In this document: piece after piece, positions 36,880 to 48,734 of the stretch
Layout: the number at the start of each line of letters is the position of its first letter
Position numbering within the stretch: position 1 is the first letter of the stretch
Assembly (NCBI RefSeq): GCF_032884065.1
Contig: NC_088881.1
Coordinates: forward strand, 7,031,047 to 7,095,046
From: Artemia franciscana
Taxonomy: Eukaryota; Arthropoda; Branchiopoda; Anostraca; Artemiidae
Reading direction: 5' to 3'
DNA length: 64,000 bases
Position numbers and translations under genes: made by a program
The notes under the pieces: model-generated
Seen by the model: only the letters and a program-made list of their open reading frames with translations
Database searches by the model: none
Told to the model about the DNA's origin: nothing

Positions 36880-37560
36880 TTTCTGGCTGTATATAGCCTC
36901 CTAACAAATTTCAAGTAAGCGTGGACCAGTTGGTGCGGAGGGTAGGCAGGGTTCAGAAATGGTGGTCACCTCTGAAAATGAATCCGCTCTGGCCTCTCTA
37001 CCCAAAAGTAGGTGCACCACAAGTTTCAAACAGAATAAAGGTTGGAGAAGGAACTTAAGCCTCTGAAAGTCATAAATCTTATGTTACACTGACCCAGCGT
37101 ACTTGTCCCTTAAATTTCAAGCTGAATGACAAACAAAAAAAAAAAAAAAAAAAAAAAAAAGCCACCTACCTCACTGAAGGAAAAGTTGGCAATGAAAGGT
37201 GGATTGGAGGGTTCGAGTATTTTTTGTGCCTCTAATCATATTGATAAATAATCTTTTCGATAAGAGGGTGAGGTGCCTTTGAGGATGGCCGAGAATGAAA
37301 TCAGACAGATCATGAATTATTGGATGTTTCTATTTAAACAAGATGCAGTATGCCTACCTTTCTTATTAAAGTTGGAGTTGGGAGGGGAGAGGGGGATGGC
37401 AACGGTCTCAATTTGGCTCTGTAATTGTCTAGATTGAAAATCTTGGCATTATTTCGGTTCAAAAAAGGCCCAGTATGCCTAACTTTATGCTAAAAAATTG
37501 GTATTGCAAGTGATGGGAAGGGTGATTTGAAGGGTGTCAATCTGTAATATCTCATTTTCT
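36880..37560 (-). repeat. Degenerate ~145-bp tandem repeat, inverted block
   Basis: Words such as AACAAGATGCAGTATGCCTACC and GGCCCAGTATGCCTAAC recur and are the reverse complement of the units in 39230-40320 (GGTAGGCATGTTGCACCTTG). The sequence is interrupted by an A-run at 37138-37162. Confidence 0.5.
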
Positions 37561-37779
37561 CCTAGAAAGCTGTTGGGGAGAGTTGTTAGGGATTTCTTTC
37601 TCAGGATTAATGATCTTGTGTTATTTAAATGTTATAATTTTGGCCATTTAGCATTATTGAATATTATTTCTTCACGTAGACTGCTACATATCATAATTAT
37701 TGTAATTTTGTAGTAAATTAATTCTATCTACCTCCATAATAAGTGGTAAAGTAAGTAATTCAGCATTGAAGTTTTACAG

Positions 37780-38062
37780 TCCTTACCGGCGGTTCCGATT
37801 TCCGTCCGTTGCATGGCCCTTCAGCCAGGAAGTACAATGGGAGGGGGGCTGAGGGCCAACCATTTATTGCTTTCGCACACCCTTCCTGCTTACTTCCCTT
37901 AGATTTCTCCGGATACCCATTTAGAACTGGGTCGACCCTGGCTCAGCTTACAGAGTCACGCCACTGACCCCGTCGTAAACCAAATAACTGGCGACACCAG
38001 GAATCGAACCCCTCGCCCTTTGGACAAAGGATTCCAACTCTAGTGCGCCAATTACATGGCCA
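37780..38062 (-). mobile_element. tRNA-derived SINE (or tRNA relic) in LSM10 intron 1
   Basis: On the - strand there is a pol III B box, GGTTCGATTCC (38000-38010), which fits the consensus exactly, and an A-box-like TGGCGCACTAGAGTTGG about 30 bp upstream (38034-38050). The cloverleaf does not close cleanly. About 200 bp of tRNA-unrelated sequence follow to about 37780 without an obvious tail. A head-body structure of this kind indicates a SINE. A single-copy tRNA pseudogene is the alternative, as no second copy is present to prove it. Confidence 0.55.
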
Positions 38063-38265
38063 GGAAGTGGGATAGAGTCACTTTTTTGTGGAACTTACTG
38101 TTTTACATACAGTCAAAGGAGTACTAGAACTATCCTTAGGCAATTCTTACGCAAAACCTTTCAAGAAGTCACCAATTCAGAGTCATACTTGACCACTACC
38201 ATTACCGTGGCGTCCAATATTATAAACATAGTTCGGAGAATTACATTTCTATTATTCCAAACTTT

Positions 38266-38700
38266 TCAACCAGAAAAAACGCCCTGGGCCATGGCTATTC
38301 TAATTTTCATATCTTCAACTACATTCACCATCTTCACTAATAATACTACCCAGGTCGAACTGATAAAGTAGATAGTTGAAGCTATCCAATTCATCAATTT
38401 CTCTATACCTAAAATCATCTCCTCACCCTCATTTATTCCTAATCTAAGCATCTTAGTCTCCTTAACATTACTTTTCATACCTACTCTTGCATCCGAAATT
38501 CTCATTACCTCCAAATTTCTTCGTCTCGCTAATATTTTATCAAGGACGTTTGAATCATCTGCATAATCTAAGTCTAAGAGAGTTTTACCTTCCCATTTAT
38601 AGATTGTTTTCCTAGAGCCCATTGGCATATTCCTTAGGACGACGTCCATCAAGATAATACATATAAACAGGGATACGCGTTGGATACACGATGATGGTCA
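38266..38700 (-). pseudogene. Reverse transcriptase fragment (family NL2) in LSM10 intron 1
   Basis: The - strand reads a 128-codon open frame with LLDLDYADDSNVL, the catalytic YADD box in its usual 'LEDLDFADDIALL' setting, then VGMKSNVKETKMLRLGI, the block that follows it, and KIRIAMAQGVF at the end, matching 'KARIGKARGAF'. The part between these is altered. Lack of upstream RT motifs shows it is a fragment. The flank up to 38700 (LFICIILMD...) still resembles RT. Confidence 0.75.
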
Positions 38701-39229
38701 TTCCTACTTCAACGTCGAAAAAACTAGTAGCCTCACTTCGTGAACTAACGGCAGCAATATTATCCTAATACATAGTATTTATATTTGAATGTACTTATTA
38801 GGATCTTTAAAAAGAATAAGTTTTCACGGATCCCAAAGTGCTGCCATCTACTTTTAAAGATCATAACTATTTGTCATTCTGTTGAGTTTCTAATTTTATT
38901 TTGCATTATGAACTGCGGTAGAGTAAAGATATCACTAAACTTTAAGAGTTTTCTTAATCCTAATAAAATTGTGGATCTCATTTCCTCCTTTCTTAGCAAC
39001 AACTTTAGAAACCTAGCCCATGGCAAGAAAGTAAATTTTTGAACCAAGAGAGATACTATTTTCTTCTTATGATTGACATTCCTTCGATAGCTAATGAATA
39101 CATATTGAGTCTTTTTTTTTTAATTTGTTCATGATATACACCATTTTGAAAATTACGACGTTCTAACAACTTCGTTGTTGTGGTACTCACCAGAAAAAGT
39201 TGGGTAGTGATTCTTCATAAAAAACAAGC

Positions 39230-40320
39230 TAAGACATGATTCTTGGCAAAAAACAACCCAGAGGCAGACAATTAGCCCTTAGCCCCTCCAGCCAGTCCCC
39301 CTGTCCCCACCATTCTAACTTCTTGGCGAAAAAGTAGGTGTTTTCCACCTTTTTTAGCCAGAATAACGCAAGGATATTCAGAGCCTAAGTGGGCTGGTGA
39401 CACTTACCTTCCCTCCCAAAATGCCTATCCTACTTTTAAATTACAAATGGAAAGGCAGATATGTTACACATTATTGCAAGTAGAATCATTCAAAAAATTT
39501 TAATTTGCATGTCTAGAACCCCCTCTCCCTTCACAAACCCCTCATCATCAAACCTTTTAGTAAAATGGTAGGTATGTAGCAACTTGTTTGAACCAAAAGC
39601 ACTTTTAGTTCATATTATTTGAGAATCTGAATAACAGAAAAACCATCCAATGCCGTCCAGCACCTCCGTTCGCCAACTGTTATGGGACTATAGTGGCACT
39701 AAGACTCTCAAAATGCCCCCCCCCCCCCCTGCCATCTTTTTAGTATAAAGGTAGGCATGTTGCACCTTGTTAAAACCAGAATACAATAATGATCCTAAAA
39801 TGAGCATGATTTGGGTAAGTGGACACTCCAGTATCCCCTCTCCCTCCAACCGTTCCTACAGAAAGGCAGTTATGTTGCCCCTATTTGAAGCGGAATTATG
39901 CAAGGATTTTATCCCATAATGATGGTAGCATAGATTAGGCCCGCGACCTATCTCATATTCCCACGCCATTGCTGCTGCTACTTTCTTACAGAAGGTAGGA
40001 ATTCTCTTGTCTGAATAGGACTAACACAGAGATTTGTAATCCTAGTGATATAGAACAAAATTAGGCCATATGTCACTACAATTCCCTCGTCCACTTGTTA
40101 GCACAAATGTAACCATGTTGTAGCCTGTTTCAACCAGAATCATGCAAAGAATTTGTAATCTGCGTTACTTGATAACCAGAATGGATGGTTCCATATGTGC
40201 TCCTTGTCCTCTAATTCTTAGCAGAAACATAGGTGTGCTACATCTTGTCTAAATCAAAGAAATGCAATGGTTTCCTATTGGTATGCTTTAAGCTGCAAAG
40301 TGGCCCATGACCTCCTAAAA
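39230..40320 (+). repeat. Degenerate ~145-bp tandem repeat
   Basis: About seven units, each with a GGTAGG(C/T)ATGTTGCACCTTG-like line, then an ACCAGAATNATGCAA-like line and a C-rich line. Units are diverged, with only 60-75% identity by eye. Inverted relatives are at 36880-37560, on the other side of the SINE and RT fragment. Confidence 0.55.
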
Positions 40321-40559
40321 AAACTGGTGAAAAAGGCAAGAAAAAAGCTTATCATAAATAACCATAAATAACATAATAACAAAGTGGAGCGCGCATTTAA
40401 CTAAATATGAATAAATTAGATAAAATATAAAGAAATAAGTAATAAAACCAAAATAACTGCCATGTTTAACTATGGCCCCTTTCCAATAGAAATAATTTAA
40501 TCGTTTTTGTCCAAAAAAATATGCTTCTTCGGCGTTCGTCTGCAGCCATCATCGTTTCT

Positions 40560-40730
40560 GAATGGGGTGTCAAGACGTTACAAGAAAGAATTAAAAAAAA
40601 TTGGAGCCTTAAAGGAGGGCTTGATGATTGAAGTTTTGTAAAAAAAAATGGGGTGGAGCGGGAGGAGCGTGCGCAGCTGATTTGGCCTCAGACGACTTGC
40701 TGCTGCTTTTAGTTGTAGTAGTAGTAAATT
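40560..40730 (+). mobile_element. NL2 non-LTR 3' end fragment
   Basis: The run AGGAGCGTGCGCAGCTGATT and TTGGCCTCAGACGACTTGCT parallels the end of the fragment at 48735-48975 (GAGCGTAGGTAGCTGTGTTA, GCCTCAGGCTGCTTGGTGCTG). It is the 3' terminal region of the same family. Confidence 0.5.
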
Positions 40731-41279
40731 CTTCCATTTATTATTCTAAGAAAATATTTTGGCGATGGGGCCAGAAAACTGTTGCACATCTTAAGTGCTT
40801 CTTTATTTTAATATAACTTTAATTTGAAACTGCTTACTTGAACAGAGCTATCCATACGAAAGCAGAAACGCGACTCGAAAAATTGAAAGCTTGTCAAAAC
40901 AATCTTAAATAACCATATCTAACATGGACTATAAAACCTCACACACAGTTGGCTCTGGCACAAGGACAGCAAAGATAATCCTTTTTGGCACTAGGCAAGA
41001 ATTATACATAGCTTTCTAAAATTTAACAATATCTTCACGAATCTGGCCAATAGTTGCGAAGGTTAGACCCTAACCACTTTTTCGGAATAAAATAAAATTG
41101 ACAGCACTGAAAAAAAGCATTATTATTATGATTACATATTACTTTTTCTAAGAGACTATGGAAGAAAGTATCATGCACGCGTTTACATACATTACACGGA
41201 ATGACATAGAATGCATGTTTTATCTATTCTGTTGATTGTCTTTTTCTTCTTGACATCTCGATCTTAGACATATTAAGTT

Positions 41280-41960
41280 AAACAACATTTTATTACCAAT
41301 GAAAGTGAAGAGTGACATTAAAACTCGAACTAAAAACTAAAACTCGAACTCAGAGCCTTGTATCTGAGGGGAACTGCACTCCCTCTGCCATTAAATCTAA
41401 ATTACACTATAAAGTTTAGTCATTGCTTAATTGAAAGTTATTTGAAGTGCGCCAAGTATATCCCTTGCGTTACCGACTTCCGTTCAAAACTGAACGGTTT
41501 TTGAACTGGAACTTTTATTGTTTGAAGCAAATACGAATAAAAATGCACTGCCCGTTTGACGTTTTGCGAAAAGGAAGCTTTCCACAAAACGTGGAACTCT
41601 TTCATTAGTTTTTCAAGCATTGGAAGAAAAAATTCAAACGTTAGAGTAAAGAGTGAGGTTAAAGGAAGGTGGCACCCCCATCCCTCGTAAAAAGGATAAT
41701 CTACAATTGATTCCAGTTTTAATGCTTCTCTTTATCGTCGTTTGAGAAAACTTGTTTTGTTTTAATTTATGGTAATTTTTAATATTCGCATACAGGGTTA
41801 TCCTAAAATTGAGAAGGACTTCCTCCCACTCCACCTCCGTCTCTTAATAATAAAGTTTAATACAACAAATTAATGAAATACAAAGGGTTTTTTATAAATA
41901 GGAGGAAGGCTATCACCCTCATCAGGCCCTTACTCTTTACGCTCATGTTCGACTTTTTTT
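41280..41960. mobile_element. FB-type foldback remnant
   Basis: Left part GAAAGTGAAGAGTGACATTA with AACTCGAACT, and right part ending GCCCTTACTCTTTACGCTCATG, are family stems facing each other at low identity. The ORFs here are not protein-like. Confidence 0.4.
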
Positions 41961-42151
41961 TATCACAACCCTTTCGTGCTTAAAAACAGTTTACCATTAA
42001 GGTAATGTTCAGTACGGTAATGTTTCCTGTTTTCGTATTGTGCTGGCTAAGCATCATGTCTTTGGTCAACCCTCTATTTGCTACTGCTCACCTTCTTAGG
42101 TTTTAATGCCTGTATGTAGTTTTTGCATCTTTCTTTTTTCTTTTTTTTTAG

Positions 42152-42269
42152 AGAAATGAACGTTAATCTTGAAAATTGTACGTATTTGGGCAGTGACAAA
42201 ACGACCAGGATCTTCGAGGAATTTTTCATTAAGTCAAGATTAATTCGCTTTGTTCACATACCCAAAAAT
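42152..42269 (+). CDS. LSM10: LSM10, coding exon 2
   Basis: After a long T-tract and AG acceptor, the exon begins with the single base that completes the split Ala codon of exon 1, then encodes 39 codons and ends at a GTAAGA donor. It carries the end of Sm1 (AEMNVNLENCTYL, matching the 'AFMNIRLAKVTY' of vertebrates), a linker, and the Sm2 motif EEFFIKSRLIRFVHIPKN, matching 'LFVTGRNVRYVHIPDD'. Both splice phases agree with the neighbouring exons, which supports the model. Intron 2 is 42270-44105. Confidence 0.93.
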
Positions 42270-42689
42270 GTAAGATGCAAGCTTTCTATTTATATGAAGT
42301 ATCTAGGATGATTTTTCTAAATAGCGTAATTTATCGTAGACGTGTTCAGAAAGCTTTAAATCTCAGGAAAAAAGGTTTGGACATTGAGAAGGTCTCATAC
42401 AAAGCATAGATGTAACTAATGGGTGTCCACGTAACTCAACCCTGTCCAACTTAGCCCATTTAAATCAACCCTCGTTCAACTCAACCCATTCAACCTTACA
42501 TAGCATAACCTGTTACAGGGTTGGACTGAATTGGAGTCAACCTTGACTTGATGCCCACTTAATTGGACAATCTGTCTTGGCTTTTTCTACAAATGGCCAT
42601 GACTTGACTTTAACTCTTTGAAGGAAATGGGCACTTGTGTCCTGAGCGTCGAATCAGTCTCGCAAGACTTCCCATGGTACATAATGATT

Positions 42690-43400
42690 ATAGCAACCTT
42701 ATTGAAAATCCTAACCTAAAGCTAAGTTTTGGCAGGAGTCAAATTTCGCTTCATTAGATGGATTACGCGCTGTGCAAGGAAAAACTATCAATATTTTGGA
42801 AAATATTCTATACATTTAAGCTGGGATGAGTTTTCTTCTGTCAGAACTTGATAGAAGTTCTGAAATCAATTGATGCGCTTCTGGTTCGTATTAGAATTTT
42901 CTTCTATCAGAACTATACAAGAATCATGAGACCAGTAAAATTTTGTTTCAGCACCCGAATTTCATGTCCCCCAATCAAAAAAAATTTTGATGGGGATAAC
43001 TAACGATACGCTTGTGTTCGCAATGAGAGCAATCTTTTGTCAGAACATGACAGGAGGTCTTACACAAGTCAAATTTTGTTTTGGAAGGCACATTTTACGC
43101 CAGCCAATGAAAACGGGAACCCAACGGGTTCATACCGTTTATAATCGACCTGCTTTTGCTTAGCATCTGTGCTCTTTCCTCTCAGAATTTGACATGAGTC
43201 AAATTTCACTCCCGTAGTTAAATTTCCTGTCACCAAAGGGAACTAAATTTTCATTTAGGTGAATATCCGGTTCACTTTGTCTAAAATCAGATTTTTCTTC
43301 TTTCGGAACTTGACAGGAGTCAAATTCTGGTTCTGCAGCTGATTTTTGTGTCGCTTAATGAAAAAAGGCTTTATGTAGATGCACATTCAGTACGGTCGTT
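42690..43400 (+). repeat. Degenerate ~130-bp tandem repeat in LSM10 intron 2
   Basis: Four to five units centred on TCTGTCAGAACTTGACAGGA followed by GTCAAATTTTG are seen near 42735, 42835, 42900, 43040, 43180 and 43310. Spacing is uneven (about 60-140 bp). Confidence 0.55.
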
Positions 43401-44105
43401 TGGGATAAAATCTCCATCCCACACTTCCATCTAGCAATCCTATGCAGTATGTTTTCCATATGCTCGAATACTTCTGCTAATTTGTCATTTATAGTCTAAT
43501 CTGTCATATCTTGTGCCCAAAATTAAAAGCTTTAATCAATATTTTCATACAACAATCCTGTGTAGTAGGATGTGCTTAAATGCTTTGCTAACCTGTCATT
43601 TATAAATTGTTGTTGATGTGCCCAACATGAAAGCATATATCCTATATTTTCATAATTTAAACTATGATTTTTATGCTCTTTCGCGAGAATAGTATTTTTT
43701 TGAGGATTTAAAAAAATAATCAGAAAAAGAACAAAAATATTTTGAAAACATTTAGTTGTGAATAAGATATCGAATGCTTCTAGATTGTTCAAATACAGCA
43801 AAAATATGCATTACCTGTTTCGGGTTTTATATCTTTACAGACTGAATCCATCATTCCCTTTTCGTTAATTTCATGGTTGAAATTCCTGTTTTACAATCAA
43901 ATTCGTTTTTCTTTTTTATTCTCTACTGTCGTTTTTTCAGTCTGTCTATTAAGACTAATCTGTAATTTCATTCTAATCCGTGATATCTTCAAGTTTCCTT
44001 GGTTTTTCTGTATTTGTAATGTGTATGTAACCTTTTTCAGCATATTTTGCTAGTTCAGTTTTAAATCAGTCATTCCGAATGTATCCATTTCTTCTTCTTT
44101 TCTAG

Positions 44106-44276
44106 ATTGATATTATCCAAGCCATGAATCAGCATATAACTAGTTTGACAAAACGACCCAAAGTTAAAGACAGATCCAAGCTAAAATCTACGTTGAAATA
44201 TCGGAAAAGAGACAAAGAAACGAAGCTTTTATTGCAACAAGAAGAACAGGAAAAACAGGAAAGTTCGTCTGAGTGA
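44106..44276 (+). CDS. LSM10: LSM10, terminal coding exon
   Basis: The exon starts after TTTTCTAG in phase 0 with IDIIQAMNQHI, equivalent to the helical 'VNITSTIEQQL' that follows Sm2 in LSm10. It encodes 56 residues and a TGA. The last 45 or so residues are highly charged (KRPKVKDRSKLKSTLKYRKR and then a Gln/Glu-rich end), a longer basic-acidic tail than in vertebrates. The tail is predicted to be disordered. No canonical AATAAA is near; an ATTAAA lies about 110 bp downstream, just before the 180-bp repeat array. Confidence 0.92.
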   Translation: MDIIQAMNQHITSLTKRPKVKDRSKLKSTLKYRKRDKETKLLLQQEEQEKQESSSE

Positions 44277-44480
44277 ATATTTATAAGTGAATAATCCTTT
44301 TTTGTCCTTAAAATAATTGCTATTTTTATAAGGTACATATTGTTTTTCTAATTACAAATGTTTTTTTCGTTGACAGAGCTAATTAAACTTTAGGAGGTAA
44401 CATTGAAGGTCTTCTTGTGGTACCCTTTGAGTAGCTAATACAGATATGGCCAACTACTCCTAATATTAGTCGACTTACAT

Positions 44481-45200
44481 CCATCTGCCGTCCTACCGAG
44501 TGTCTGGTTTACGCTAAAGTATTTTTTGTAATTTTAACTATTTATTCTACGACCTTTTTTAATTCAGGGATCATTCTTAAAGAATTGGGATAAAATTTAA
44601 GCTTTAGCGTAAAAACCAAGGTATTGACGACGGGATGAACCTTCTCATATACGTAAAATTCCATCTGCCGTCCTACCCAGTGTCTGGTTTACCCTAAAGA
44701 ATTTTTTGTAATTTTAACTATTTATTCTACGACCTTTTTTAATTCAGGGATCATTCTTAAAGAATTGGGATAAAATTTAAGCTTTAGCGTAAAAACCAAG
44801 GTATTGACGACGGGATGAACCTTCCCATATATGTAAAATTCCATCTGCCGTCCTACCCAGTGTCTGGTTTACGCTAAAGCATTTTTTGTAATTTTAACTA
44901 TTTATTCTACGACCTTTTTTAATTCAGGGATCATTCTTAAAGAATTGGGATAAAATTTAAGCTTTAGCGTAAAAACCAAGGTATTGACGACGGGATGAAC
45001 CTTCCCATATATGTAAAATTCCATCTGCCGTCCTACCCAGTGTCTGGTTTACGCTAAAGCATTTTTTGTAATTTTAACTATTTATTCTACGACCTTTTTT
45101 AATTCAGGGATCATTCTTAAAGAATTGGGATAAAATTTAAGCTTTAGCGTAAAAACCAAGGTATTGACGACGGGATGAACCTTCTCATATACGTAAAATT
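44481..45200 (+). repeat. Tandem array, 180-bp unit, 4 copies
   Basis: Units start at 44481, 44661, 44841 and 45021 with CCATCTGCCGTCCTACC, so the period is exactly 180 bp, and copies differ at only a few positions. Each unit contains a foldback: GTTTACGCTAAAG near the left and CTTTAGCGTAAAAAC near the right, with a TTCAGGGATCATTCTTAAAG loop. This is the B-type stem of the FB family, so the array arose by amplifying part of an FB element. It begins about 200 bp past the LSM10 stop codon. Confidence 0.95.
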
Positions 45201-45853
45201 GAAAATTGAACATTATTTGCCACAGCAAGGGTCATGATATCCATCAAATGTGGCAATGAAATAGCGAAAATTAACAATATATTCAATGCGTAAAATAGAG
45301 ATTGGCGAAAAAAAGGCACACAGTAAAGTAATAATCAACACGTCTCATTCTAGGTGGAAACCTGCCAGATTCGTTCTTGTCTTTTCTTCTCCTTCTTTTC
45401 TGAAACAGCTTGCTACAGTTATTACTAAATCTTACCGGTTATATCTGCTAGTGAGATTTCCTTATGATTTTTACAATCTCCTTCATCTCCATGGTTGAAT
45501 ATAGGGATTATAGTTGGGTTACCGGAATAACTGAACTTTCATTATTATTTGTATTAAAAAAGTTTTTGCATTTTTTCGTTAACGTTTTAATCTGATCAAA
45601 GGTTTTACCCGTTTTCAATATCCTCATCTCATTTAACTATTATAAATGGCAAGGCAGCGTGTTCTTGAAAATATGTCACTTTTCATCGCCATTTGAACAA
45701 GAAATTAAGCTGCAGAACTTGGTGCAATATCTTTAACTTTCAACTATGTCCTCTCTGACTTTTCATTATAGAACCTCATTTCCTTGTTATGCTTCTTCGC
45801 AAATTTGGAAATAGCTTCTCAGCTTTATGTCAAACTCAGCATTTTGATGAAAA
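45201..45853. other. AT-rich stretch, no gene seen
   Basis: No protein-like open frame with supporting splice signals and no recognisable repeat. Confidence 0.35.
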
Positions 45854-46163
<310 letters not shown>

Positions 46164-46349
46164 CAAAATTATGCAAATTGTGTGTGCAAATTATGTGCTG
46201 GTCTTTAGAAGGCATGGGGGTTGTCAGTCCTACTCATCTTAGTTTGTGCTCATTTTGAGTTTGACCTTGTTTTTAGTTTCCGTTTGTTTTGCCTTTCGAT
46301 TTACTTCACGTGAGTACCACTTAAAGCCCTTGCCCTGAGGCCTGTAGAA

Positions 46350-46540
46350 GGGTTGACATCCCCAGAGACAGAGTTTCTAAATCTTTCAACTATGATGAAC
46401 AAAATGGCTATATCAAAACTTGGATCGGATGTGTTTGGAGTATAAACGTGTGTGGGAGGGGAGCTGGTTGCCCTCCAATCACCTTGACTGTTGAAAGGGC
46501 ACTAGAACTTCCAATATCTAGGTGAATGCCTATGATTATA
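46350..46540. mobile_element. FB family fragment
   Basis: CCCCAGAGACAGAGTTTCTA, CAACTATGATGAACAAAATGG and GGGAGGGGAGCTGGTTGCCC parallel the FB blocks at 57280-57430 and 19790-19900 in the same order. Confidence 0.5.
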
Positions 46541-46881
46541 GCTTTAACTTTAATGTTGAAGCAAAAATAGTCTGAACTATTTTTTGACCCAGTTTCGGCT
46601 CCTCCAAAAAATCGTCAGTTGACTTCCAATGATCTCCATCTCTGGAAAATCAAAATGTAATCGATTTGAGCGAGAGAAGCACCGTCTATCGATGTACATG
46701 TAAAAGTCTGAACAGTCTTGTACTGAATGAATGAATATGTTTATTACGGATAGGTTATTATGCATGTGAGCTGAAGCAGTCGCATCCCATTAAAACGTCT
46801 AGTCCAATCCTTTCGTTTAAGTCTCCTCTAAACAGTACCTGATCTCAAATTGGCCACCCATTCATTTTATTCTGCAGCTGA

Positions 46882-47151
46882 TCATGCAAATATCTTTCTA
46901 TAGATCAGGCAAGTGACGAAAAGGCGCGTTAAACTATAGATGCAACCATGACTGTTAAACTGAAGGCATAATGAAACCTCCTGAAGAGCGCACTGCGGTT
47001 TAAAATCGGCTACCATGGTCTTTCCTGTAGGAAGATCCAACCATAAGTAGGCCAGAGCTATTGCTAGACCCAGAATTGTATAGATGACATTCCTTGCCAT
47101 TGACTGGGTCACGAGTGATTTTTCCCCCTGGTGGTTCATCCTTGTAAACAC
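46882..47151 (-). CDS. Candidate first exon or small membrane protein, unrecognised
   Basis: An ATG at 47101 in good context (GTCAATGG) opens MARNVIYTILGLAIALAYLW, a strong single hydrophobic segment or signal anchor. A possible GT donor lies 29 codons later (AAGACCATG|GTAGCC). The frame stays open to 46882, but the sequence after the possible donor is not protein-like. No homologue is recognised and no partner exon was found. A chance ORF is a real alternative. Confidence 0.2.
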   Translation of the reverse strand: MFTRMNHQGEKSLVTQSMARNVIYTILGLAIALAYLWLDLPTGKTMVADFKPQCALQEVSLCLQFNSHGCIYSLTRLFVTCLIYRKIFA

Positions 47152-47165
47152 AGATCATCAAATAA

Positions 47166-47401
47166 CGACAAAAACCACACTGCTTATAGAATTAAATTTA
47201 CAATAAGAAACGATACAACTAAAGCAAACAATAAAAGTGTGCCAACATCATGACTTTAAGCCAGTTAAGCTAAGATATCACAAGCCATCACAACAATTCT
47301 TTAATGTAAATTCTAGCTGAAATTGCTTTAAGTCGTGACTTTGTGACTATCTTATTGTTGGTTTTATTTTTATCGTTTCTTATATTGTTTAATTCTATAT
47401 T
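47166..47401. repeat. Palindrome P4 with the conserved tag
   Basis: The tag CGACAAAAACCACACTGC (47166-47183) is followed directly by a left arm (ATAGAATTAAATTTACAATA, AGAAACGATA) that pairs with TATCGTTTCT and ATATTGTTTAATTCTAT at the right end. The centre is long and more diverged. Confidence 0.7.
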
Positions 47402-47919
47402 TATTCTATTCATTTGTATTCGTAAAACATCTAATGATAACGATGGAAACTCGGCAGCGGTGAAAGCCTGCGTTAATCGTTTGCAGTTTATGGCTAAGAA
47501 AGGATAAATAAAAGAAACAATCTGGATCATACGATAGACAGTTATCTGTCGACAGATCTGTATAATTGCGCTGTCCAAGGTGGAATAACGTTTGACAGAT
47601 TTGGTAGGTCATTCCAAAAATACTTCCGCATAATGGAAGCCAAAAAAAAGAAGAAAAACGGGAAATTTTAGACACAAAAACATAAACCTGTGAGCTTTCG
47701 AACTCGTTATTTTGCTTTCGAACCCATAAGAGTTATTTTTGTTCCTGATAAATATTTTACTTCTCGATAAAAGACGTAAACTAAATACAAAAAAACAAAT
47801 ACAAGAGAAGCAATATTAGTAATCAATACTACAGATAAACCAATATGGATTGCAAAAGTGAAAAAAGGCTGAACAGGGGGATATAATTTTTTTGAACCAA
47901 TACAAATTATGGATGTCAT

Positions 47920-48072
47920 TTTCCTAGCAGCTAACCGCAAAATTAAATTTTAGGAGAAAAGATTACGTACCAAAACCTAAAAGAAAAATCCCCTACCAAA
48001 ACATGTTATTTTCCTAGCAGCTAACCACAAGATACATTTTTGGAGAAAAAATTACCTACAAAAACCTAAAAC
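47920..48072. repeat. Short tandem duplication, ~83 bp
   Basis: TTTTCCTAGCAGCTAACC occurs at about 47919 and 48010. Each is followed by a GGAGAAAA-ATTAC-CAAAACCTAAAA series in the same order. The first copy overlaps the N-terminus of a 77-codon open frame (47707-47940, -) with one long hydrophobic stretch and no recognised homologue. Confidence 0.7.
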
Positions 48073-48479
48073 AAGCAACATGCACAATTTTTCCAATAAA
48101 ACAAAATGAGATCAATGTCGTATCAGAGCTAGCTTCAGTCTTATCCTTTGTTTAAGAATATGTCAACCTAAAAAAAAAGAAGAAAAGTACTGAGAAAAAT
48201 ATAGTGGTTAAAAGAAAACTCATCAAAAAAGATGTTTTTGTCTATACTTTGATAACTCAGACCATTTTTATAGCGGCTGAACTTGACAAACTGAACTGAC
48301 AAACAATCAGAAAGCACTATTATTTAATGTACATTAGGCAATGTTGAAAAAAAGTGAATGTTAACCTATGAATCTCATTTTTGAAAATGCCTCAAAACTT
48401 TACATAAGGAATCACTTACAAATTTCGTTTCCAAAATTGTTTGCGCTTAGGTTAAATCTTTGATTTTGATTAAATAAAA

Positions 48480-48720
48480 AAACGAGTTTTTTCAACTGGA
48501 AGTACGGGGCAACGTTAAATCTTAAAACCAACATAAATTATAACGTACATGAGGAGAATCACCCCCAACTCAACGCCTCGCTCTTTACGCTAAAGTCCTT
48601 TAGTACTTTAAAAAAAGCTTCTTGTTTTAATTACACTGCCCTTCTGTTTCAGGAGTCCCGCTTAAAGAATTGGGGCAATAAGTCAAACTTTAACGTAAAG
48701 CAAAATCCCATGATTGCTGC
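48480..48720. mobile_element. FB-type foldback module
   Basis: Stem sequences CTCGCTCTTTACGCTAAAGT and ACTTTAACGTAAAGC face each other, with a family loop TTCTGTTTCAGGAGTCCCGC. It directly abuts the NL2 fragment that follows. Confidence 0.55.
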
Positions 48721-48734
48721 CGCTCTCTAGGGCT

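Noticed and set aside
44129-44338. 69-codon - strand open frame at the LSM10 3' end
   Set aside because: It is antisense to LSM10 exon 3, which joins its neighbours in phase and matches the family.
44481-45200. CRISPR-like or regulatory direct repeat array
   Set aside because: Repeats are contiguous with no unique spacers and derive from a foldback element. The genome is eukaryotic.
47707-47940. 77-codon - strand open frame with one hydrophobic stretch
   Set aside because: It is AT-rich low-complexity hydrophobic sequence overlapping a local duplication, with no partner exon.
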